Source: Hemicordylus capensis
Lineage: Eukaryota > Chordata > Lepidosauria > Squamata > Cordylidae
Direction of reading: 5' to 3'
NCBI RefSeq assembly: GCF_027244095.1
Contig: NC_069657.1
Span: 144,952,857-145,016,856, forward strand
DNA length: 64,000 nt
Below are positions 11,201-22,588 of this stretch, piece by piece; position 1 is the first letter of the stretch, and the number at the start of each line of letters is the position of its first letter. The notes under the pieces are model-generated. The model saw only the letters and a program-made list of their open reading frames with translations, searched no databases and was not told the origin of the DNA. A program made the position numbers and the translations under genes.

Positions 11201-12380
11201 AAGATTACTTCCATGAAGAAAATTAGCTAATAATGATTTGTTCTACCTTTCCATTTCATTAGGAATATATGACTCACCTTTCTCAAAGAGATCAGAGGTC
11301 CATCTCATCTAACATTTTTGCTGACATTTAAACTGAACAGCTTTTCCCAAACTATAGTTTTTAGTATACTAACATATGCCATGAATTTTTGAAAAAATGA
11401 TTGAAAAAAATACTACTTAGAATTCTCAATTTGATCCAGAAAACAAAAATACTGTGCTTGAGGTATAGCATTTTCTTGATTTTATTCCTCTTTAACTCAA
11501 TGCAGAATCATAAATGGAAGATACCTCCCAAAATAACTTTGTCCAGTCCCCTAAAATAGCCCCATTCCTGGCACTTACACCATCCTTGATTTAAAAAATG
11601 CCTGCTTTGTTTTCCCCAAAAAACCTCAAAGGAAAGAAAAACTACACCATCCCTAAGCAACTCATGCCACTATCCAAGGTATTTCAGTCTGCTTTCTGAT
11701 CTTCTCCTAACCTAATTTTAGGGTGTCCACCATCCACAAGGGATATTACATCATGTCAAAAACTATGGATATTGTTGATAGCTAAAGTCATACTCTTCAA
11801 CACATAAGGCATTGACCTCACCTCACCCTGACATCTGAATGGCAGAACTTCTGAACCTATCAGAGAATGAATAATATTTAGTAGATGTGGGGACCACACT
11901 AAATTCAATGATATCTGCACTGAATTTTCTTTGAGTTCTGTTTTGTTTTCCGTTTCTTAGTGTCTCTTATTGCTTGCCTCCGAGAGGCTCCAAAGGAGGA
12001 GAAAAGGTGGGCAAGTACCTAACCCAGACAAGCAGTCCCCCGCACTTTGCCCCCATTTGTTTAAGAAATCTGAGATGCTGCTTGCCCACCCAGAAATGCA
12101 CTTCGCCTCTTCTGTGCCCCCTTCAATTTTGTTCTAATGCTCCAGCTGCTTGCCTCCAGCTGCTTGCCTATAATGCAACCCACAGCATCCTCAGCCATGT
12201 AATGGATGTGTAGCATTTGGCCTGGCCCATCCAAGGGTACAACAATCTGGCTGGAATTTCCAAAATCACAGTGGAACATTTTCAAGTTACTATCCTTGTA
12301 GGATTTACAGCAAATTAAGTGAGTATGTGTAAAACAATAAAATGGTTGAAAAGAGGTCTCTGTTAGTGAAGACTGCTGAG
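11201..12380. other. Unassigned intergenic sequence
   Basis: AT-rich, with no recognisable coding, SINE or transposon ends. Small frames at 11,974-12,285 on both strands have no family signature. Confidence 0.4.
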
Positions 12381-12945
12381 TACAGGTGAAACTCGGAAAA
12401 TTAGAATATCGTGCAAAAGTCCATTAAATTCAGTAATGCAAATTAAAAGGTGAAACTGATATATGAGACAGACGCATTACATGCAAAGCGAGATAAGTCA
12501 AGCCTTAATTTGTTATAATTGTGATGATCATGGCGTACAGCTCATGAAAACCCCAAATCCACAATCTCAGAAAATTAGAATATTACATGGAACCAAGAAG
12601 ACAAGGATTGTAGAATAGAACAATATCGGACCTCTGAAAAGTATACAGTGTACTGTGCTTGATTGGCCAGCAAACTCGCCTGACCTGACCCCATAGAGAA
12701 TCTATGGGGCATTGCCAAGAGAAGGATGAGAGACATGAGACCAAACAATGCAGTAGAGCTGAAGGCCGCTAATGAAGCATCCTGGTCTTCCATAACACCT
12801 CATCAGTGCCACAGGCTGATAGCATCCATGCCACGCCGCATTGAGGCAGTAATTGCTGCAAAAGGGGCCCAAACCAAGTACTGAATACATATGCATGCTT
12901 ATACTTTTCAGAGGTCCGATATTGTTCTATTCTACAATCCTTGTC
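12381..12945 (+). mobile_element. Tc1/mariner-like relic, transposase C-terminus
   Basis: Starts with a TA dinucleotide and the terminal sequence CAGGTGAAACTCGGAAAATT; a diverged related motif (CTCAGAAAATTAGAATATT) recurs at about 12,567. Coding sense for the C-terminal end of a Tc1-like transposase follows: DWPANSPDLTP near 12,660, then in the next frame IENLWGIAKRRM... to a stop after KGAQTKY near 12,882. DWPxxSPDLxPIENLWG is the DDE catalytic-region signature of the family. A frameshift separates the two parts, most of the gene is deleted and the right terminal repeat is missing. A perfect inverted 46-nt repeat (12,600-12,645 and 12,900-12,945) brackets the coding remnant. Confidence 0.87.
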
Positions 12946-14711
12946 CCACTGAACAGAGTTGGCAGCATCCAAACTAAAATACTTCAGAGAAGTCCTGTTG
13001 AAATTAAATATTCCTGTAGAATAATGCCCGAGAAATACTACTGGTTAATTTCATCTGGATTCTGCTCAGTCGGGTTTATTCAGAATAAAGATATGTAAGA
13101 TTGGGTTGCATAAGAGTGCAGATATTCTCTCAAAATAAAATAAAAGGAAAATGACCCCTTAAGCAAATAATTTTAGCCACCCTAGTCTGGAGACAACTTA
13201 TCAGATCCGGAAAGAAATTTGGAAGAGTCTTTCACTTCCCTTGGTGTGCCAACAAATCACGTCACCTTTGGTCAAACAAGTTTTGCAGGCTTCAGAAATT
13301 AATCAAAACTGCAAAATCAGTTTACCAAGTGTGAACATAGAAAAGGCATACAACCCATGAACTTGTCTGTCTCAGAAATCTGGGGAACTGATGAGAATGA
13401 GCTCTTCATACCTGTGCTTGGATAACCTTCTCACGTCCTGGCTGCTAGAATTTCCTAGGAAGCATTTTGAGATGTTCATTCACATATTAATTCTGCATAG
13501 CCTCTGAGACTGGTTCCCAGAAGTACAATTACATTACTTTTCCCTGCACAGGGCAATAAAGCATAATTGCAAATGCCACTTTGATTGTGGCCTTGCTTAC
13601 TTTACTTTACTTTACTTTTTTTGGCTGCCTCAAATGTTATCACGAAATAACTTTGTGACAGAAATTTGAGTAGTATGGGGAGCATGAAATGCCCCCAGAT
13701 CACCCCAGCACACTTTCCTTCACCATCACTACTTGCTTGGTAATACTTTAGACTGTGTTCCTCCCAGCAACAGCTAGCAGTCTTCTTTTAGCCTGCTTTC
13801 CAGTAGGCTTATGAGATCACCCAGCATTCTGTGTTTGTGGCCGTGTGTGCCCCTCCCTGCATCAACTTTGCAACGCCTGGACCAATATGAATCAAATCAG
13901 GAACAGTTGTGTGTGTGCCATGTTTGAGAGGCTCCCCTCTTTTATACCTTTTTACAGGTCCTTTAATCTGAATCTCATATCAAAGGCAGACATCTCATTT
14001 TCCTCATGTATCCAGTAAAGTGTCAACAACCTCTTCTTCACCTGATCTCTCGCGAACCATATTTGGTCAGAGGATCCTGGGAGTGAGTGTCGCATCCAGC
14101 ACTGTCTACTGAGTCAAACATAACTGTTTCTTTTTGGTGTACTCAAAACATTCATGTCTCCCCAAGGGTGAGAGTTCTGTGGTCAGCTAAGAGAGCAGAC
14201 TTAAGGCACCTTTCTGGTCCCAAGAAAAGTGTTAATAAGATAGAGTGCATAGAATTCAGCATTTACTATTACGTGTTTATATAATGTACCCCTGAAGTAT
14301 TCAGGTACTATAATCTATGTGTTATTTCCTAAGGCCTTCTAAATGTGATTATTCTTAGCATTTGCAGTTTCAAAAGCAGATATCATGATTACACTTGGCA
14401 TAGCACAATGCATAAACATAATTCAGAGTGGAGATGGGCAAACTTCTCCACCTCTGTCGAGCCTTGAACAGCGAACAAACAATTTCATTCAGTTTCCAGT
14501 GCTCAGCAAAGTCACATTTACACTTCAGTTACTAACTGATCTTTCAAATATGGCAGGCTCAGACACTGGTCTAAGCTTTACCTTTTGGACTCTCAACGCC
14601 GGGCCAAGTTCGGCGAGGGTGCTCACAGCAACAGGCTTCAGCCCAGCTCATTCCCTGAGGTGCTTCCTTTCTAATTGTGGATTTTAATTCCCACCCACCC
14701 CCATTTGTAAC
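12946..14711. other. Unassigned, with an inverted copy of a dispersed repeat
   Basis: Mostly unrecognised. A short (TTTAC)n-like run lies near 13,598-13,620. About 13,775-13,925 carries, on the minus strand, the repeat seen near 8545-8625 and the TTGCAACGCCTGGACCAATA end of the ~145-bp tandem family. No gene. Confidence 0.4.
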
Positions 14712-15215
14712 ATTCAGCAATCACATTCAAAGTAGGGTAGAAATGATCCTTGAAGGCTTGAAGAGCAACTTCATAAGAATTGGCAGCCCCTTCCAAGTTG
14801 GTAGGAAAGGGCTATATATTTTTTGGCCTTCAGGGCTCAGTCAGTGAAACAATATAGCCTTCTGCTTTGCTGGAGTAAAATCAGAGGTTTGTATAATGAG
14901 GAGGTAATTGTAGCAATAAGACCTCCATTGTTCCCAGGTTCTCCTGAGGTGGACAAGGAAAAGGGTGGTGGTGAGATCTGAGTGAAGCTGCTGTGGGCAT
15001 CCAGTGAACAACAGAGTTCAGGATTGAGAAGGAAAAAGTACCTTCTGGGGTTGTGCAGGTCAGGAAAGTGGAGAAACAATCAGTAGCAGCAATAGCAGAA
15101 TGCATCAGTTCAGGGAGGTAGGCCCAATAATGCAATGCAATGAAGATGCAGCAGCCCTCACAAGTTTGGCAGGCTCACATGCATAGCAGTTCAAAATCTG
15201 GCTGATTCTGGTTCT
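14712..15215 (-). mobile_element. Inverted segment of LTR-element fossil (A side)
   Basis: About 500 bp that match 48,170-48,621 plus 49,840-49,890 in reverse complement. The B-side copy runs directly into gypsy-like gag sequence, so this is probably part of the same fossil, flipped on the A side. It also preserves the empty target site of the hAT element that sits at 48,622-49,839 in B. Broken and non-functional. Confidence 0.65.
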
Positions 15216-15236
15216 CCATACACTATCACTTATTCA

Positions 15237-15858
15237 TTCATTAATTCATTCATTTATATCCCACTTTTCCTCCAAGGAGCCCAGAGCAGTGTACATGGTT
15301 ATGTTTGTCCTCACAAAAACCCTGTGAGGTAGGTTAGGCTGAGAGATATGTTTTTATTATTATTATTATTATTATTACTACTACTTTTATACCACCCTTC
15401 CAAAAGGCTCAGGGCGGTTTACATTAAAACACCATTAAAATCAATTAATAATTAAAACAAAGAATTATAAAACATAAAACAATGATTAACAATTAAAAAC
15501 ATCATAAAACAACAATTAAACAATTAGAACAATTTAAAAACAAGTTTTAAAAAGCTGAGAAAGCCTGGCTGAAGAGATGTGTTTTCAGGTGTTTTCTGAA
15601 AATCGCCAGAGATGGGGAGGATCGTATCTCAGCAGGGAGCGCATTCCACAATCTCGGGGCAGCAGCCGAGAAGGTCCGTCTCTGTGTAGCCACCAAACGA
15701 GTTGGTGGCAACTGGAGATGGACTTCCTCAAGTGACCTCAGCGGCCTCATGTATGACTGGCCCAGAGTCACCCAGTGAGTTTCATGGCTGAATGGGGATT
15801 TGAACTCAGGTCTCCCCGGTCCTAGTCCAACATTCTAACCACTACACCACACTGGCAT
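15237..15858 (-). repeat. tRNA-derived SINE split by an L2-like 3' end
   Basis: SINE halves at about 15,237-15,345 and 15,755-15,858 (minus strand, same family as 4485-4697) enclose about 410 bp of L2-like 3' end at 15,346-15,755, also on the minus strand. The inserted part encodes the L2-type C-terminus (PPTRLVATQRRTFSAAAPRL, LWNALPAEI, then KHLKTHLF) and a TTATTATTATT tail. It is later than the SINE because the SINE core is interrupted at GAGATATG/TATGACTGG. Confidence 0.78.
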
Positions 15859-16524
15859 CACATTTCCTGCACCACATTTCCCATGTACTTTACAAGAAAC
15901 TCTTTACTACATCAGATCTGCACGTGCAGCCTTCAGACATCCACCCATGGGCATATGGATTCCCTATTGCCATAAATGGATAATTACTGCTATCCTGTAT
16001 TAAAAAGGACGTACTGCAGAAGCGAACGTGTATGTAACACAAAAGGGAGTCCCATATATTGAACCTGGAACATCAGAAAGATCTCCAGATATTGTTAGAC
16101 CCAAATAGCACAGAACCCGTATTACAGATGATAGCGAATCCATATGCTGATACGATTGCAGATTTATCGGATAATTTTGCTGATAGTCCTGGCACTGCCA
16201 TACATTTCAAATATAAAGTTCAGATGAAGGCAAATACAATACCTGTACAACAAAAAGTGAGGCACGTGCTTTTAAGACTACAGCATGCTGACATCACAGA
16301 ACCTGTTGATTTGTCAGAATGGGTCTCTCCCATTGTTCTTATATGGAAATCAAATGATTTCCATAGATTTAAGAGATGTGCATAGATTTAAGAGATGTGA
16401 ACTCCAACGTGGTAGTGGATCTTTTTCTATTCAAGAGGCTGCCCTTTGGATTAGCCTCTGCAACTTCATTATTTCAGGAATGAAGCATGCAATTTTTGGG
16501 ACTACAGATGGCATCACTGACTAC

Positions 16525-17225
16525 CCCTGCTAACTGGGCAAAGAGGCACCTTTTACCATGGTGATTCTCTTTATTTAGCAGGGGGAGAGTAACTGACCCT
16601 ATCCACCCCCGGCACAGTACTTCCAGTGACTGTTGCTGATGTCTATCTTATGTTTCTTTCTAGAATGTGAGCACTTTGGGGACAGGTTTCCATCTTATTT
16701 GTTTGTTATTTCTCTGTGTAAACCGCCCTGAGCAATTTTTGAAAAGGTGGTATAGAAACTGAATTATATTATTATTATTTCTTGTTTACACAGTCAGACA
16801 GGTGTTATTGACTGGTTTGTTTTATCCAGACATCGAGTCCTTCCCAAGGACCTGGGATGGCTGAATTTTATTGTCAGTTGTTATAGATATTGTCGCAGAA
16901 TATAGGCTGTTCCCAGTAAAGCTGCTTTTTGTAACTGGCTGATGGTGATTTCTGTGGCCCCTATGGTGTAGAGGTGCTCTTCAAGGTCTTTTGGAACTGC
17001 ACCCAGGGCACCAATGACCACTGGGATTATTTTGGTCTTTTTCTGCCACAGCCTTTCAATTTCAATTTGTAGATCTTTGTATTTGGTGACTTTTTCTATT
17101 TCTTTTTCTTCTATTCTGCTATCCCCTGGTATTGCTATGTCAATTATTTTAACTTGTTTTTCTTTCTTCTCGACTACAGTTATATCTGGTGTATTGTGGT
17201 TGTTGTTGTTGTTGTTGTTGTTATT
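16525..17225 (-). mobile_element. Retroposon 3' end plus R4-like LINE C-terminus
   Basis: Absent from the homologous B fossil near 50,238. The first part (16,525-16,785) ends in an AAACCGCCCTGAGC...TTATTATTATT tail, typical of a retroposon 3' end. The second (about 16,810-17,190, minus-strand sense) encodes IIDIAIPGD...KYKDLQIEIERLW...TKIIPVVIGALGAV...LQKAALLGTAYILR. This is the restriction-like endonuclease C-terminus of the R4/R2 group. The clade call rests on those motifs only. Confidence 0.65.
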
Positions 17226-17358
17226 ATTATGTCAGATTGAGATTTCAGTGTATGGCAAAACCATTGAGGAGCATGATGCTAAACTGGCAGAAGTCTTAAG
17301 AAAACTCTGACAACATAGACTTACTATCTCTGCAGAGAAATGTCAGTTTTGCACACAC

Positions 17359-17580
17359 TAGTGGTTAGAGTGCTGGACTAGGATCAGGGAGACCAGGGTT
17401 CAAACCCCCATTCAGCCATGATACTAGCTGGGTGACTCTGGGCCAGTCACTTCTCTCTCAGCCTAACCTACTTCACAGGGTTGTTGTGAAAGAGAAACTC
17501 AAGTATGTAGTACACCGCTCTGGGCTCCTTAGAGGAAGAGCGGGATATAAATGTAAAAAAATAATAATAATTTAAAAAAA
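17359..17580 (+). repeat. tRNA-derived SINE inside the gypsy fossil
   Basis: Plus-strand copy with GTGGTTAGAGTGCTGGACTA, the box-B-like GGGTTCAAACCCC, GGGTGACTCTGGGCCAGTC and an ATAATAATAATTT tail. The B fossil is uninterrupted at the same point (about 50,357), so this is an A-side insertion. Confidence 0.82.
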
Positions 17581-17984
17581 TACTTGGGACACACAATATC
17601 TCAGTGGTGTACATCCCAGAACAGACTTGGTGAAAGCTATCAGGAAGCACCAGAGCCACACAACAAGGATGCACTTCATTCATTTTTAGGACTCTGTGAG
17701 TATTACTCTAAATCTGTTAGTCAGTTTTCTTCAAAAGATGCTCCATCGCATCTTCTTTTTTCAAAGAATGTAGCATTTAACTGGGATGAATTCTGCAAGG
17801 TTAGTGTTCAGGTTATCAAATCGGCCATTACGAAAGCCCTGTTCTCATTTCTTTTGACATCAACTTGCACACTGTTGTAACCTCTGATTCCTCTGACTAT
17901 GGTTTGGCTGCTGTCTTGACCCAGCAAAAAGTGGACATGGAAGTTACAATTGCCTTTGCTACCAGAGTGTTTACGTCTTAGAGA

Positions 17985-18310
17985 AGATATATTGTTTATT
18001 TGTTTGTTTATTTATTCATTTATTACATTTATAAACTGCCCGATCCAAAGGCTTTGGGCTGTGTACAACAACTTTAAAAAGACATAAAAACACACAATTC
18101 AAAACACAGTGCTAAAAACAATATAAAAACAATTCAAAAACAATTAAAACCATTTAAAACCAATTAAAATACTTTTTTAAAAAACACTTTACAAACCTTG
18201 GAAGGCCAAGCCAAACAAATAAGTTCTTAGGGCTCTCTTAAAAGCCAACAGCAAGCCTAAACTGCGGATATCTGCCGAGAGTGCATTCCATAGGCCAGGA
18301 GGATATATAT
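17985..18310 (-). mobile_element. L2-like LINE 3' end
   Basis: Minus-strand 3' end with the tail TTTATTTATTCATTTATTAC and C-terminal sense matching the copies at 2.8 and 15.5 kb. The short direct repeat GATATATT flanks it on both sides, and B is empty at the same site near 50,775. Confidence 0.72.
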
Positions 18311-18459
18311 GATATATTCCATCATTGAAAAATAAGCTCTAGCGTGCTTCTGAGCGGTGAGGCACTTCAGGACTTGCTTGTGGGGCTGAAAATTCACTTT
18401 ATGGCTCTATGATCAGACCATAAACCTCTATCTGTTTTGTTTATCACTCAGGGATTGTC

Positions 18460-18875
18460 AGGATACATCTCTGTTAGGTGTTGTGGTAATATGCCTTCAG
18501 GTGAAAACTGCAAGTCACTGTATTTACTGTGATTAGTGACTAGCAACATGTGAGGCCAATTACAGGTTGCTGAGTAATGATCTGCAGTGAATGGCCAAGG
18601 CCAGTATAAGAAGGCGGCTCAGAGAAGAGCAAAGTGTCCACAGTGGCAGATGCTGCTACACTGTGGTCCACCTGGCTGAACTATGTGAATGCTGTATCCA
18701 TGTGCCTGATGTATATACATATTTATGTGTAATGGACTTACTGAGCTGCAATATCATGTGAGTGCCTTTTCTACAATATATTCTTCAGTTTAAACTCTTG
18801 CCTGTGTGTTGGAGTCTTCTTACATTTCCACTGGGATACTGGAATGTGACTCTGCGAGTAGGGCACTATGTGACT
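18460..18875. mobile_element. Possible solo-LTR-like segment
   Basis: About 415 bp replacing roughly 235 bp of gypsy fossil that B keeps (50,916-51,150). It starts near TGTCAGGATAC, has a TATAAG-type box near 18,605, and ends in a TTTAAACTCTTGCC...CTTACA stretch like an LTR end. No flanking target duplication could be confirmed. Fossil; family unknown. Confidence 0.35.
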
Positions 18876-18904
18876 TGTGCCGTATGTGACAAATTGCAAA
18901 AGGG

Positions 18905-19262
18905 TTGGGTCCAGGCTATTTAAGTGAGCACCTCCTTTGTCATGAACCCTGCCATGTTTTACAATCTTCTGGAGAGGTCCGGTGATGGTTGCCCATCTCA
19001 TTTAGTGGTGACCCAGGACTGGGCTTTCTCTGCGGCTGCCCCAGGGCTTTGGAATATGCTCCCTGCTAAAATAAGAGCATCTCCTTCTTTGTTTGTTTTC
19101 GTGAAGGCCCTCAAGACTCTCCTGTTCCTGAAAGCTTTTAATTAGAATTTTAATAATTTGTTTTAAAAACTGTTTTATACTATTGTTTGTATTGTGTCTG
19201 GTGTATTTTAATCTGTGTTGACTTTTTAATATTAAATTTTGTACACCGCCATATTCTTCTTC
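18905..19262 (+). mobile_element. L2/CR1-like LINE 3' end, plus strand (A)
   Basis: Carries the C-terminal sense HLVVTQDWAFSAAAPGLWN, then ML-P-A-K-I and KTLLFLKAF, then a 3' tail ending TTGTACACCGCC. The B copy is at about 51,195-51,570. Identity between the copies is about 85% in the coding part but jumps in the 3' tail at about 19,150; see findings. Confidence 0.75.
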
Positions 19263-19269
19263 CAGACTT

Positions 19270-21000
19270 GTTCTTGGGAGGAGCATCACTTTGGTTCATG
19301 CACATCCCTATATGTTTCTCCCTGTATGTTTCTCTTTGTGGGATAAATTTACACACAACCCATTCCTTTGTGCTGCAGTCAGCAACGTGGTGGGCTTGCC
19401 AGCAGTCCAGGGACAGACGGTCACCTTCTGCCCACCACCACCACTCGTGCATCTGGGCACAGGTAGGCCAGGCCCTTTGCACCAATGTCAGGTGCATGCC
19501 AGTGCAGGGAGGGTGGCCAGCACTGGGCAGGGGGACATGCGGCCCTTCAGACCCTCCTAGCTGGATGGCACTTTATTTGCCGACTGGGTATTCTTTTTCT
19601 CGCTCACTCCGAGGAAAACTCAGTGACTTGCTGGGAGCAAGTCAGCAGACGAAGTGGACTGACAAGCCGTGTCCACCTCTCCCAGCCATGAGGGTTTTGT
19701 TCACCAGCTGGCTGCTTTGTCTTCCTTTCTGAGAGCAAGGGAGAAAAAGAACACCCAGCCAGTGAATAAAGTGTTTGACAGCTGGCAGTGGCCAAGGGGC
19801 CATGCATCTTGTTTTCAACTGCTGAGCACTTTGTTATAAACAAACATTTGACCAATCCACTTGACCCAAACAAAGTTGACACAATCCACTCTCAGATTCA
19901 GATCCTGATGAGCGCGATGCTTCGGCTACCAAAAGGTTCTGGAGATACTAAAGTAAATTAAGCAGATCAACAGCATCCGCCCTGTGCTGCTTTTCTAAAT
20001 ATGCAAAAACAAGTCTCTCACTAGGGTTTGGAAACATCTCTGTGGGGGGAAAAGAACACATCTCTTGCAAAGGATGGCCATCTTAATAATATTTAGTAAT
20101 CAATGTCATTAGTTAGTGACCGGCTTTATCATTTTATCTGAGCAGAATATTTCATTGCATCGGTGCAATTAAGATAAGGCCCCTGAGAATCAGTTTAATC
20201 ACTTTGTTAAGTCTACACTACAAGGAATCAGGCAATCTGATCACAAGGGACACCCATCAGGAAAGAGGTCTAATATATCAGTATGAGAGCCCATATATCA
20301 CTATGAATACTGCTTTGAGATCAAGAGTGTCATGGTCACTTCTATCATATCATTGCTTTGGGCATGGAGGGCTTCCTACAGATTTCCAGAAAATGTGCCT
20401 ATTTTATTCCGTCATAATCCATGTTACTTTAAATCATTCTACTTTTCGTGAAGACCACAGAACAAAGGTGAGTAAGTGTTGTGTTTAGTAATAAAGGGAT
20501 TAACTAGCCTCTCTTGATTCAGCAACCTGGGTGCTGTACATAAGGAAACTGTGGGAAATGACAATGACCAAGTTTCACTGTAAATGTACAGCAGAAAGTT
20601 TGCTTTAGAGTAATCAAGCTCCAACATATATGCAATTTATGTATGGAAACAGCTGAGCTATATTGATTGGAACTGGAAAAGTGCCATTGCCCCAGATCAT
20701 GCATTTAACCAGGGCAGCTCTGCAATGGCCAAGAAGTGGGCACAGGCCTCCAGTGCTGTTTCATGACATTTTGCTGCCTGGTGCAAAGAACCAAATGGCA
20801 CCATTCCCTTCCATTTTTCTCTCTATTAAAATCACACACAACCATCAGAGGCATTGCTAAAACTGATAACTGAACAAGGGGGAACACATATACCTGGGCC
20901 CTAGAGGAAGTGGGGCCCGTCACAGGATGGCAGCTCGCTCTTCTTTGTTGATGATGTATGAGGTGATGTTTCTGAACCGAGGAGATACATGCATGCAAGG

Positions 21001-21032
<32 letters not shown>

Positions 21033-21630
21033 AAATGGGGCTATTCTGACAATCAGCAAAAATTGGGCTAGCCTCCGCTGGTTTGGATATTGCAGCTATT
21101 TAGAGAAAACACATGGAGATCCTTGTATGACTAAACACTAAACATTTATTGGTTAAATATACTTAGATAGGAAAGACCTATATCTAATCTAAAGGACTAC
21201 ATAGTGGATAGGTAAGGAGAGAGAGAGAGGTGTTTCCATCTGCTCTCTAGGAGGAAAGGAAGGATTGTGACTCAGCACAGGAAGTGCTGCAGAGTCAGTT
21301 CAGGGGTCATAGAGTAGGGACAGATAGGGAGACCCTGACTCACTGTCTCTACTCCCAATGCCCCTAGTGGTCATTAGGACAGTTGGTGCAAAAGGGCAAT
21401 GCACTCGAAGTTCATCTCCAACATAGCCTTGCTTCATAAGTCTAGAGATACACATATCAGGTGGTTGGTAGGTAGGTAGGTAGATAAGGTGTTCTAGGCC
21501 CTGATCATCTTGGTTGCCTTATTCTGTACCTTTTCCAATTCTATAATGTCATTTTTGAAATATGGTGACCAGAACTGTACACAGTACTCCAAATGTGGCT
21601 GCACCATAGATTTGTATAAGGACATTATAA
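19270..21630. other. Duplicon A, non-coding upstream of OR-A
   Basis: No gene recognised; frames such as 19,187-19,732 are also open in B but have no family signature. A strong splice-donor-like CAAAG|GTGAGTAAG lies at about 20,466 and follows sequence resembling the candidate C first exon at 36.84 kb, so it may end an untranslated OR-A exon about 2.1 kb upstream of the coding exon. At 21,000-21,030 a (GT)n(GA)n run is present. Confidence 0.45.
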
Positions 21631-21639
21631 TATAGCACA

Positions 21640-21838
21640 CCTTAAGTGGCACAGTGGGGAAATGCTTGAACAACAAGCAGAAGGTTGCCAGTTCAAATCC
21701 CCGCTAGTTTGTTTCCCAAATTATGGGAAACACCTATATACAGAGGTGCTGAAAGGCATCATCTCATACTGCGCTGGAGATGGCAATGGTAAACCCCTCA
21801 TTTATTCTACCAAAGAAAATCACAGGGCTCTGTAGGTG
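21640..21838 (+). repeat. tRNA-derived SINE (second family), A copy
   Basis: tRNA-like head with A-box-like TGGCACAGTGG and B-box-like GGTTGCCAGTTCAAATCCC, then the family core AAAGGCATCATCTCATACTG and GGAGATGGCAATGGTAAACC. Same family as 45,395-45,618 and duplicated at 53,976-54,172. Confidence 0.75.
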
Positions 21839-21979
21839 CCAGCACTCTGTAGGTGCCAGCGGTCCGAACCGGTCCGAATCGAACCACCCCCGGTTCGGTT
21901 CGAATTCGAACCTGCAGCCTGAACCTGAGGGCTGGTTCGGTTCGGATCCGAACCGCCAAACCGGTTCGCACATCCCTAC
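21839..21979. mobile_element. hAT-type right-end fragment
   Basis: CGAACCGG-rich inverted sequence ending ACCGGTTCGCACATCCCTA, the reverse complement of the TAGGGATGTGC-type terminus used by the other hAT elements here. The left end is missing, as it abuts the SINE. The B copy is at about 54,180-54,320. Confidence 0.65.
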
Positions 21980-21999
21980 TCACATGTAGCCTCCCATTC

Positions 22000-22588
22000 A
22001 AATGCAACCAGGGCAGACCCTGCTTAGCAAAGGGGACAATTCATGCTTGCTACCACAAGACCTGCTTTCCTCTTTCCTCACAAGGTTTGCTTGAAATCTA
22101 GTAACTATGACAAAGCAGTCTTGCAGAGAAAATATTGGGCCTGATCCTGGGATGTCTAGCAAGCACAAGAATTCCAAAGTATCCATCAAGGGATTGTCAC
22201 TCAGGAAGGGCTGCCCATCCATTTCAATTTGGGAAAGTGCAATTCTGTTCAAAGAAATGCATACATAGAACCTATACCTCTGGGAATGGAGAACCCCAAT
22301 TTCAGAATAGTTCCATGTATGCAGAACCATGTATTACAACTAAAAGGACTGTGGTGGCTCCATCAAAAATGTTCTTCCTACTCGTGTAATAAAGTCTAGT
22401 TCCATTTACACCCTGTTTAGTTTTCACTACAGCATGTGTTTCCCTGCCCTCAATGGCAGCATAATTCTACACTCCTACCCAGAACTTGAAATTTGCATTG
22501 TTGCTTACCTAATTGTTACTTCTCTGAATTACAGGTAAGATTCAATCAATAAATGAATACTATCAATGTATAAAACGTGCAGCAAGAA
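22000..22588 (+). promoter_or_regulatory. OR-A 5' flank with splice acceptor
   Basis: Shares TATGACAAAGCAGTCTTGCA and the following 40 bp with 37,523-37,572, showing that the C unit once had the same OR 5' flank. A pyrimidine-rich run ending TCTGAATTACAG at about 22,534 is positioned like the OR-C acceptor (ACATTTCAG at 43,261) and so probably begins the coding exon; it is followed by GTAAG, which also makes a donor-like match. Confidence 0.55.

Larger units (their letters stand above)
16040..18905 (+). mobile_element. Ty3/gypsy-like LTR retrotransposon fossil, A copy
   Basis: Scattered pol sense on the plus strand, homologous piece by piece to 49,848-51,195: a pre-RT and RT-like part (about 16,060-16,520 and 17,230-17,340), an RT thumb/RNase H-like part (about 17,580-17,990 and 18,320-18,450) and a short integrase zinc-binding-like end near 18,876-18,905. 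Interrupted by at least four later insertions: retroposon/R4 pieces (16,525-17,225), a SINE (17,359-17,580), an L2 end (17,985-18,310) and an LTR-like segment (about 18,460-18,875). Heavily broken, with many breaks, and old; identity to the B copy is about 86-90% by eye. Confidence 0.75.

Noticed and set aside
19187-19882. 181-residue frame and its B counterpart as a gene
   Set aside because: It crosses an L2 tail, has no domain, and the B copy breaks the N-terminal part differently; openness is explained by 98% identity.
21640-21720. Functional tRNA gene
   Set aside because: A- and B-box-like sequences belong to a SINE head; no cloverleaf pairing could be drawn and the same body follows in other copies.
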